Assembly (NCBI RefSeq): GCF_024679095.1
Contig: NW_026111820.1
Span: forward strand, 57,501 to 121,500
Reading direction: 5' to 3'
DNA: 64,000 nucleotides
From: Eriocheir sinensis
Taxonomy: Eukaryota > Arthropoda > Malacostraca > Decapoda > Varunidae
The notes under the pieces were generated by a model. The model had not been told where the DNA came from, did not search any database, and worked only from the letters and a program-made list of their open reading frames with translations. The position numbers were made by a program, and so were the translations under genes. This document shows, piece by piece, positions 56,569 to 64,000 of this stretch. Positions within the stretch are counted from its first letter, which is position 1. Every line of letters begins with the position of its first letter.

Positions 56569-56773
56569 GAACGAGTTAAGCAAAGACTCATACGATAAAA
56601 GACATCTTTACATAGCGTCCAAACTTTTAGCGATTAAAGAAATGAACCAAAAGAGTGTTCATTCGATCACATACGATTATTTACTGGCCGCGAATGGAAT
56701 CAAGTCCCATTTGCACGTAGCGGCGAATGTATTGTGCAAATTCCTTAAAAACGATTCCATTGAAATCTTTTAA
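56567..56773 (+). CDS. Hypothetical 68-aa protein, divergent start shared with neighbour
   Basis: Starts MNELSKDSYDKRHLYIASKL at 56567 and ends FLKNDSIEIF at 56773. Helical, soluble, no domain. Its ATG and the ATG of the minus-strand gene lie in the same TCATGA hexamer (56565-56570), so the two open outward from one point. It is intact, but could also be the 5' stub of a longer broken gene: coding-like sequence does not continue after the stop. Confidence 0.45.
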   Translation: MNELSKDSYDKRHLYIASKLLAIKEMNQKSVHSITYDYLLAANGIKSHLHVAANVLCKFLKNDSIEIF

Positions 56774-56888
56774 ACTCGAGTCTCATGCAACGCGGGTTAT
56801 TCGTGTCGTTCAAAGTTGAACAACATTCTCTTTAGATGTATCTCGAAAGACAACAAGACTTCATCTTTAAGTGAAACAGATAAAAAAA

Positions 56889-57748
56889 ATGTTTAACCTG
56901 ATCGACTTCTGTGTTGAAATTAAAAGGCTTTCAATCTAATGGGGTACAACAAGGCTAAACGACTATACGGAACTGAGAAACCTGATGAATTGAGTCAACA
57001 GGCGGACTGGGCCATCGCACAAACTGTCATCGGTGCTTACAAACAATTGAGGACCGCCTCTTGAAAATAAATACTATTCCAAAACAGCATCGTATCCAAA
57101 AACGAAGCCAAATTTAATAGAGATTCTCAACGGGGTTAGTGTCATGAACAAGGCTTTCCAAACTACATCGTGTGAGAAAGCTAACTCTTAAATTTGTCAG
57201 ACGATAAGATAAGAGCGTACGTCTTGAAAGAAGTAATGAGTCACGACAAATTGAAGCGTGTCAATGGTGACACTAGCACTGCCTTGCGGTTCGCAGGTTT
57301 AGTTATCGCTTACAAGAAGTTCCTTTGGGATGTGAAGCGACCATCGCAGCATTCTTCCCCACCACCATTACCTACCGAAAGAGAGTGTTTGATTTTAACG
57401 GACACGATCATGCGCTCCTCGTCGTCATTGGCTAACGATCCAAGTAAACCCTTTGTTGATTTTATAGCCGGTAAAAACAATAACAGTGAATACAACGACA
57501 AAACCAACAACGATATACTGACTAGTATTCTTAGAGGTGTTAAGTCAATTCACGTATTCGTTCGCAACTTTATCGTCAATGCCGTTCAGAGTATACTGGA
57601 TATATTTCACTCTCGCTTCTGGGTGACTCCCACGTACGATTACTCTCGTAACATACCTGTGGTATTAGGTGTCGATATTTTACTGCATAAATCTTTGGCT
57701 ATGTTTGTTAAACAAATCAAATCGTTGAGTGGATTTGACGTAGTCTAA
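56889..57748 (+). pseudogene. Unrecognised viral gene, several frameshifts, repeat-derived end
   Basis: Possible start MFNLIDFCVEIKRLS at 56889, then MGYNKAKRLYGTEKPDELSQ from 56939. It shifts near 57055 into LENKYYSKTASYPKTKPNLI and near 57185 into the longest piece (DDKIRAYVLKEVMSHDKLKR … YDYSRNIPVVLGVDILLHKS). The final FDVV is translated family-3 repeat at 57735-57748. About 280 codons, helical with a hydrophobic C-terminal third. Not recognised. Confidence 0.5.
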
Positions 57749-58350
57749 CAATAACACGAGGGTGATAATCACCTGTAAAAAAACACGAGGGTGATAATTG
57801 CACATGTAGTAGTGACGTAACAATACTGTGACGTAGTCTAGCAATAACACGAGGGTGATAATCACCTGTAAAAAAACACGAGGGTGATAATTGCACATGT
57901 AGTAGTGACGTAACAATACTGTGACGTAGTCTAGCAATAACACGAGGGTGATAATCACCTGTAACAATACTGTGACGTAGTCACGAGGGTGATAATCACC
58001 TGCAAAAATAGTAGTGACGTAACAATACTGTGACGTAGTCTAACAATAACACGAGGGTGATAATCACCTGTAAAAAAACACGAGGGTGATAATTGCACAT
58101 GTAGTAGTGACGTAACAATACTGTGACATAGTCTATAACAATAACGAGGGTGATAATCACCTGCAAAAATAGTAGTGACGTAACAATACTGTGACGTAGT
58201 CACAAGGGTGATAATCACCTGCAAAAACACGAGGGTATAAATTGCACTAACAATCAATACTGTGACGTATTCTCTAACACGAGGGTGATAATCGCACACA
58301 TGTAGTGACGTAAGCAATACCTCCTATCGATACATACTGTGACGTAGTCG
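57725..58350. repeat. Family-3 array, inverted orientation
   Basis: Units with GTAGTGACGTAACAATACTG, TGACGTAGTCTAGCAATAAC and ACGAGGGTGATAATCACCTG. TGACGTA occurs in nearly every unit. Confidence 0.9.
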
Positions 58351-58733
58351 TAGTTTGGCATATCACGCACTTGTTAATGACGTAAGCGTGGTTATCCAAT
58401 TTTGGCATGTAATAAAGGTATGCCAAATCAAGCTAAATTTGGACATTGTTGGATTCGGCACGATTGATTGAGATGACGTAAATCGTAAGGAGTGTTATGC
58501 TCATGCTAAAAATGGCAGGAAGCATTGCGTGATTTTTAGTCTTGTTGTTATTTTTCCGATCAATTGATAATAAGGGATGGTTGTTAACACATGCCAAATT
58601 TGGATATTGTTGTTGACAAGGTTAATAATGACACCAATGACGTAAGCAATAGCGCTGATTGCACATAACACTTACCTCGAAGTCCGCATGACCTTTGGTG
58701 ACGTAAGCTGCCAGGGGCGTTGACCACACTTAC
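58351..58733. other. Spacer with scattered TGACGTAAGC and TTTGGCAT motifs
   Basis: Several GACGTAAGC sites (58378, 58635, 58698) and short repeats of GCCAAATTTGGACATTGTTG type. No gene. Looks like a degraded repeat or control region. Confidence 0.45.
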
Positions 58734-59720
58734 TTACAATTCCGCATGACCTTTGGTGTTCATCAAAGGAAACTTACTGGCGTCTGAATGGACGTCAATG
58801 AAACAAACATGTTTAGCACCAGGCGAGCAGAGGTCGTATTCACTTTGATTCAATCTGTCTATCAGGAACGACATTGACTCTAAAGTATTATCGTTAACAT
58901 TTCTGTCAAACAACAATCTCGAATCAATTTGGAAGTTAATAAAGAAATTCAGACTAGCATAAATTTTTTCAGCTGTGTCGGTGATGTCTGATTCTCCTGA
59001 AAGCATCATGTCGACGAGTCTGTTACGAATGACAACTTTACAATGCCACGCGAATGCTTTGTGTAAGTATGTACTGTAACATGGTATAGCACCTAAAAGG
59101 GTAGAGAGTTGTTCCATCACCATGATATCGCATAGATGTTGACGCGACAAACATTCTTCGAGTTTGCGACGCGTGTTAAGAACATCGCGCATACGCTGAT
59201 CGATATCTACTACACCACCATCATCATCTGCAACAACGTACAACCGATCGCTCTGTCGTGTCAACAGTTTTGCCACAGATTCTTGAATGGTTCCGTTTTC
59301 CGAAATCGTCACTTCTACAGGTGGGGTTAGAATCAGGGTGTTGAGCGTGTCCGTTATGTTGATTCTCTTTTTCAAGTAACTTAACAGTTTGATGAGAGAA
59401 GCCAATCTTACGTGCTTGTGCTTGAATCTGTCAACATTGGAGAGTAACACAGCGTAATATGTTGACAATTCATCCATAGCTTGTTCAGAATATGCAGTTC
59501 TAGGTTCATTAACAAGACTAGGAGGTACGGCCGTAGCCGTAGTATTTGTGTTAGTTGCAACATTTTCTTCGTCTAATTTTCTCTTCTTAGACTGCACCGC
59601 CGTCAGACAATCAGTCGTTGATTTGGCTTTCATCGTCTTGTGATCGGATATAGCTATTACATTACCAATGTTATTTCTGATAAAAGATTTCATGGAGTGA
59701 ATCAAGGAAAAGTTATCCAA
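58734..59720 (-). CDS. Unrecognised viral-type protein, 328 aa, intact
   Basis: Uninterrupted frame from ATG 59720 (MDNFSLIHSMKSFIRNNIGN) to 58734. Has a bipartite nuclear-signal-like KAKSTTD…QSKKRKLDEE near residues 33-52, a Thr/Asn linker (NTNTTATAVPPSL), then long helices and an acidic loop (VVADDDGGVVDIDQRMRD). The last residues (NTKGHAEL) match a short repeat (GCATGACCTTTGG) seen just downstream, so the natural C-terminus may be lost. The upstream 48 bp separate it from the p53-family exon on the other strand. Function unknown; possibly a nuclear replication or capsid protein. Confidence 0.55.
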   Translation of the reverse strand: MDNFSLIHSMKSFIRNNIGNVIAISDHKTMKAKSTTDCLTAVQSKKRKLDEENVATNTNTTATAVPPSLVNEPRTAYSEQAMDELSTYYAVLLSNVDRFKHKHVRLASLIKLLSYLKKRINITDTLNTLILTPPVEVTISENGTIQESVAKLLTRQSDRLYVVADDDGGVVDIDQRMRDVLNTRRKLEECLSRQHLCDIMVMEQLSTLLGAIPCYSTYLHKAFAWHCKVVIRNRLVDMMLSGESDITDTAEKIYASLNFFINFQIDSRLLFDRNVNDNTLESMSFLIDRLNQSEYDLCSPGAKHVCFIDVHSDASKFPLMNTKGHAEL

Positions 59721-59902
59721 GGATTTCCTGTAACTTTGAGTACATTTGTATTTGTGTTAGTGTTACAGATGGTACAGTACTGGGACGCGACGTGTTTCAC
59801 TTGCGGATTTGTGCTTGTCCGACACGAGATTTAAAGACAGACGAACAAGCTAACTCTAAGAAGAGAAGATTAAAACGCAAAAGATATTCAACTGAGACTC
59901 AG

Positions 59903-59995
59903 GTAAATGTCCAGACTAGATAAATGTTATATTTTATTGAGATGAAACATTATTATTATTATACGAATCTTCAAATTTCTTTCTTGTATTTTCAG
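59903..59995 (+). other. p53-like intron
   Basis: 93 bp, GTAAAT…TTGTATTTTCAG, phase 0. Confidence 0.8.
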
Positions 59996-60067
59996 ATCGC
60001 AAAAATACCAAAACTAGTTGATCCAGAGCCTCATGTGTCCAACTTAAATGAAGTTTACAACATTAAG

Positions 60068-60157
60068 GTAAAGATTTAAAAAAAAATAAGTAGGAGTGGA
60101 GATAGCTTCTATACGAGTTGCATTTACATTTTATCTAATCATAATCTCCCATTCTAG
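60068..60157 (+). other. p53-like intron
   Basis: 90 bp, GTAAAG…CTCCCATTCTAG, phase 0. It splits the tetramerisation domain between the first strand and the Gly-Arg turn. Confidence 0.8.
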
Positions 60158-60394
60158 GTAGTTGGACGTCAGTTGTACTTGTTCATGATGAAGATCATGC
60201 AGTTTTACTCCAGCACCCACCTGAACATTCCTGACGCTCCATGTCAACAAAACGAAAACACGATGGTACACCAAGAGCAGGATGTGCTCATGAGAAACAT
60301 GTATTCTAATAATCTGAAGAAGCTCAAAGAAAAGCTGAAGAACTTGAGAGAAGAAAGCAAACAGGGAGTGAGCAGAAAAGCATCGAAATTATAG

Positions 60395-60482
60395 AAATAG
60401 AAAGCCCAGAAAACTCAGAAAAGAAAACAGGGAAGCCCAGAAAATACAGAAAAGGGAAACACTAAAAAAAGAAAAACAATCC
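60395..60482. other. Purine-rich 3' flank of the p53-like fragment
   Basis: AAAGCCCAGAAAA-type short repeats, then the R3-linked segment. May be 3' untranslated sequence. No gene. Confidence 0.4.
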
Positions 60483-61376
60483 TATAGAATAACTAAACCT
60501 AATCAAAGACAACAACCCTATGGAAGAACCACTAAACCTAATCAAAGATAACAAACCTGTATCATTACGTACGGTGAAAAGAAACAAACCATATCGTCAC
60601 ATTCCATTTGTACATGTCACAAGGGAACCTCGAGAACCTCTTGTTACTCTCAAGAAATTCTGAGTTAAGTAACACATGTATGTAAATAGGGTTTAGCTAA
60701 AGTAGGGTCCAATATTTTAAATATATTTTTCGAAACGTTTTTAAAGTGTTATATAATAAATGTGTTTGAACAAAGTTAAACGGAAAAGAAACTTGCACAT
60801 AGTTTGTGCAAGAAACTGGGGTAAGGATATGCAAAGAGTTTGTCACAGGCAGGATCTACACACAGTTTAACCGGAGAAGAAACTGGGTTTGTCAGGTGGG
60901 TTCAAGATTTGCACAGTTTAACTAGTCCCTGTTAAATTTGTTTCATAACACACATGTATATAATTATGATATTTTTAGTTAATAAAAAAGTATACTGTTG
61001 TTCTGCATCTCAATCCTTCTTCAACTATATCTAGACAATACTGACAGCAAGGAATAATGGTGACTTAAGATCTTCATCAAAGTTTGTAGAAATAAGTCAG
61101 TATCGTGCACAGAAACACATTCGAGTATAGACGACATTTACGCTATCACGTTCTTAACCTTCTAAGAAGGCTCCGGGTGAATATGTGTTTTAGTCTTGAA
61201 GCGACATTCAGATCAATTGTAAATTATGCATTACATGTAGCGTGTCCACACTGAGATCTTTCAAATCAACTGCAAGAACTAAAAGTTAATTCGAACTACA
61301 ACTACAAGTCACGGACACACTTTGACATTTAATTTACTTAATTGGAGTGTTAACGAATCGGAAGCTTCGAAAGACA
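60483..61376. repeat. Repeated segment R3
   Basis: 60654-61376 equals R1 in direct orientation. 60483-60653 is shared only with R2 (32446-32612, inverted). It has a 20-bp deletion relative to R1 near 60885. Confidence 0.85.
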
Positions 61377-61855
61377 AAGACACATATTCACCTCAATCAA
61401 GGTTAGACGACATTTAGTACGAACTGAATTCAGAATCGTGACATTTTCAGAATCGAAAGCATCGGAAGATAAAAACACACATTCACCTCACACAAGGTTA
61501 AACTACATTTAGTACGAACTAAATTCAGAATTGGAAGCTTCGCAAGACAAAGACACACATTCACCTCACACAAGGTTAGACTACATTCAGTATCACCTCA
61601 CATAAGGTTAGACGACGACATTCAGTACGAACTAAATTCAGAATCGGAGGCATCGGAATACAAAAACACACATTCACCTCACACATTCAGAATTGGAAGC
61701 CTCGCAAAACAAATACACACATTCACCTCACACAAGGTTAGACGACATTCAGTACGAACTAGATTTAGAATTGGAAGCTTCGCAAAACAAATACACACAT
61801 TCACCTCACACAAGGTTAAACAAAATCGGAAGTTCCGGAAGATTAGGACACACAT
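61377..61855. repeat. Family-1 array (irregular)
   Basis: Five to six degenerate 78-bp units, several truncated, with AAGACAAAGACACACATTCA cores. Confidence 0.8.
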
Positions 61856-62395
61856 TCAATTCGATCGAGGTAAGATGATATTGGCACTCTTGTATACACC
61901 CCCATGTAAATCCGAACCCAACTCTGTTTAGTTCGTGTATCCATTCAATTCGATCGAGGTAAGATGATATTGGCAGTACACCCCCATGTAAATCCGGACC
62001 CGACTCTGTTTAGATCGTGTATCCACACATTCAATTCGATCGAGGTAAGATGATATTGGCACTCTTGTGTACACCCCCATGTAAATCCGGACCCGACTCT
62101 GTTTAGATCGTGTATCCACACACATTCAATTCGATCGAGGTAAGATGATATTGGCACTCTTGTGTACACCCCCATGTAAATCCGGACCCGACTCTGTTTA
62201 GATCGTGTATCCACACACATTCAATTCGATCGAGGTAAGATAATATTGGCACTCTTGTGTACACCCCATGTAAATCCGGACCCGGTTCTGTTTAGTTCGT
62301 GTATCCCTCATCCACATGTTGCGAAATTTATGCACAAGTCAGTGAAGATGTCTTGCACGGAGACGTAAAATAATGGACCCCACTTTTTGACAATA
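61856..62395. repeat. GGGTCCGG-family array, ~94-bp units (five) plus leader
   Basis: Units with CATTCAATTCGATCGAGGTA, GATGATATTGGCACTCTTGT, CCCCATGTAAATCCGGACCC. Followed by the inverted 100-bp leader (62296-62390) also seen at 10900 and 13797. Confidence 0.85.
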
Positions 62396-62439
62396 AGATA
62401 TTTATAATTTGTACATGTAAATATAAATGAATGTTGTCT

Positions 62440-63110
62440 AAAATTTATTGAGGTTTTTCTCTTGATGCAATTATACTATGTAACAGTATTGTTAAAATCT
62501 GAAGCTCTGAAGACTAAAACACATATTCACCTCGGTTAAGGTTAGACGACATTTGAATGTCATCTAAACTCCATTAAGGTGAATGTGTTTTTCCTTGAAA
62601 TGCATCCAATTCTTAATTTGAGTGTTAACAGAATCGGAAGCTCCGGAAGACTAAAACACACATTCACTTCGGTTAAAACACATATTCACCTCGGTTAAGG
62701 TTAGACGACATTTGAATGTCATCTAAACTCCATTAAGGTGAATGTGTGTTTTTCCCTTGAAATGCATCCAATTCTAAATATGAATTTTTCACCTGGTGAC
62801 ATGTTGATTTATCCACTTAAATTAATTATCACCAAAAAATTTATGGAAGTAAGAAACGAACAGAATCAGAGCTCCGGAAGACTAAAACACACATTCACTT
62901 CGGTTAAGGTTAGATGACATTTGAATGTCGTCTAAACTCCATTAAGGTGAATGTGTGTTTTTCTCTTGAGATGCATCCAATTCTTAATATGAATTTTTCA
63001 CCTGGTGACATGTTGATCGTTGACGGTTATGTGACATGTTGATCGTTGACGGTTATCGTTCGTTTCTTACTTCCATAATTTTTTTGGTGATAATTAATTT
63101 AGGTGGATAA
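62440..63110. repeat. Family-1 dyad-type units with inserted spacer
   Basis: Three units with GTTAGACGACATTTGAATGT and CTCCATTAAGGTGAATGTGT. A TGACATGTTGATCGTTGACG pair at 63003-63050 and an inverted AATTATCACCAAAAAA… pair (62823 / 63075) lie between. Confidence 0.75.
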
Positions 63111-63210
63111 TTAATTTACTACAAACCTCCTATTTTAGACCATTGTAAATTGTATTTTATTTAGATATTAGGCACGTGTCTCTATTGAATTTACTATGTG
63201 AAAACACATT

Positions 63211-63506
63211 AGGAAGATGCTGCAAAGATCGGAGACTGTCTTGATAAACAACCCCATGACGATGCAGCCCTCGCCCTAGCTAAGACACTCATGTTCACCT
63301 ACAACGGCATGGGTGTGAACCCGTCAACCATGGTGGGCACGTGGCGTCGGTTAGGTGTGCCTACCTTAACCAGCAGCAGCAGCAGCAGCAGCAACTCTCG
63401 CATTAACTGCTGCACCTGTTCTCAGTGTAAAACTAAGAAAACTGTAGATGTGTTGACAGATAGTGCAAGAGATAAACTTTTTAAGTTATCGAATTCCAAA
63501 GAGTAA
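63211..63506 (+). pseudogene. C-terminal fragment of an unrecognised viral gene
   Basis: The frame opens after a TAG near 63208 and reads EDAAKIGDCLDKQPHDDAAL, then MFTYNGMGVNPSTMVGTWRR, a (Ser)7 run encoded by AGC repeats, CCTCSQCKTKK (a Cys cluster) and ends FKLSNSKE at 63506. No start codon fits before 63291, so it is probably 5'-truncated. The Cys cluster could bind metal, but no family is evident. Confidence 0.4.
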
Positions 63507-63639
63507 TAGACTCTACTACAGTGCGTGTAAAGTTGTGTGTGGTGTGTGTGTATGTGTGTGTGTTGTTGTGCCTCTTCTTTACTTGCAACATTGCAACACA
63601 TACACTTTAAGGATGATTTGAAAAATAAAAATAAATATT

Positions 63640-63830
63640 TTGTCAATTTTGTCAATAACCGTCATGGTTAATACTAAAATTTCATCTACGTATCCCACGT
63701 TTTGTGTATCAAAGATTTCTGTGGCGTGACTGTTAGAAACCAATGTTCCAGTCTTGGAAACTTTATAGGTAGAACCTTGTCCGTTCAAGTAAATGAAGTA
63801 CGCCGTTGAAAAAAGACTTTCAAACAGAAT
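63640..63830 (-). pseudogene. Viral gene fragment, N-terminus repeat-derived
   Basis: A minus-strand frame of about 60 genuine codons (SLFSTAYFIYLNGQGSTYKV … GYVDEILVLTMTVIDKIDKI). The residues before it (MNMCFSLPELPIL) are translated family-1 repeat, and the C-terminal end is Ile/Phe-rich AT sequence. Likely an internal piece of a longer protein. Confidence 0.35.
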
Positions 63831-64000
63831 CGGAAGCTCCGGAAGACTAAAACACATATTCACCTCAGTTAAGGTTAGACAACATTTGAATATCGTCTAA
63901 GGTTAGATGACATTTGAATGTCGTCTAAACTCCATTAAGGTGAATGTGTGTTTTTCTCTTGAGATGCATCCAATTCTTAACTTGAGTGTTAACAGAATCG
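63830..64000. repeat. Family-1 dyad-type unit(s), runs off window
   Basis: CAGAATCGGAAGCTCCGGAA … GAATGTGTGTTTTTCTCTTG, same as 12590-13620 and 62440-63000. Confidence 0.8.

Larger units (their letters stand above)
59769..60394 (+). pseudogene. p53-like: p53-family gene fragment with introns
   Basis: Three exons. Exon a (59769-59902, after acceptor GTGTTACAG) encodes VLGRDVFHLRICACPTRDLK, the end of the p53 DNA-binding domain with the Arg and two Cys of the loop-sheet-helix, then a basic KKRRLKRKR nuclear signal. Exon b (59996-60067) encodes a linker. Exon c (60158-60394) completes EVYNIKVVGRQLYLFMMKIM, the beta strand, Gly-Arg turn and helix of the tetramerisation domain, then a Lys-rich coiled coil to a TAG. 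Introns 59903-59995 and 60068-60157 have GT/AG ends and keep phase 0. Exon a starts close to the vertebrate exon-8 boundary. Upstream DNA-binding exons are absent. The position of human Arg282 is Leu. p53 activates stress and apoptosis genes as a tetramer. Confidence 0.85.

Overview
This window looks like nuclear DNA of a decapod crustacean that carries a heavily rearranged and decayed endogenous nimavirus (the white-spot-syndrome-virus family of large DNA viruses). The viral assignment rests on a VP28/VP24/VP26-type envelope protein at 47953, the N-terminal part of a P74/PIF-0-type oral infectivity factor at 17619-18267 (minus), an SF3/D5-like helicase present as four partial copies, and many AT-rich genes that match no host family I know. 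The host setting rests on three things: a tRNA-derived SINE, a 5.3-kb CR1-type LINE with an SGNH-esterase ORF1, and a spliced fragment of a p53-family gene at 59769-60394. Most viral-looking genes carry frameshifts or stops, often at A-homopolymers. This fits an old integrated copy, although long-read assembly errors in homopolymers could explain some of them.

Layout. Positions 1-4482 are the inverted copy of 42490-46902 and hold the helicase and the 3' part of a Gln/Glu/Arg-rich gene. A ~730-bp segment follows (R1, 4483-5215), with further copies at 31713-32446 (inverted) and 60654-61376. From 5.2 to 11.8 kb lie broken viral genes separated by hairpin-forming and tandem repeats. 11.8-14.2 kb is repeat-dominated: a GC-rich 620-bp duplicated block, a (TA)n tract and a ~130-bp repeat array. 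14.2-18.3 kb holds a large structural-type gene, a Cys-rich gene, a small gene and the convergent PIF-0 fragment, whose leader is interrupted by the SINE. 18.7-27.4 kb has a tandem array, a TATA/Inr promoter and a spliced viral gene split by the LINE. 27.4-32 kb has small genes and repeats. 32.6-36.1 kb holds helicase copy B fused antisense to a large viral gene. 36.1-38.4 kb is repeats. 38.4-44.3 kb is a long intron-containing gene encoding a coiled-coil, low-complexity protein. 45-49.1 kb holds helicase copy C, a broken gene, the VP28-like gene and helicase fragment D. 49.1-64 kb alternates broken viral genes with repeat arrays, and includes the p53 fragment.

The recurring pattern is a cassette: a stretch of viral coding sequence that starts or ends abruptly inside a repeat unit, so the last residues of many reading frames are translated repeat. 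The repeat arrays fall into a few related families (a ~78-bp superfamily, a GGGTCCGG family, and a TGACGTA-rich family). They look like the substrate for the duplications and inversions, and possibly descend from viral homologous regions.

The items most worth following up are the intron-bearing p53-family fragment inside viral sequence, the natural empty site of the SINE in a duplicated PIF-0 leader, the LINE-interrupted spliced viral gene, and the multi-copy helicase with a non-canonical Walker A.
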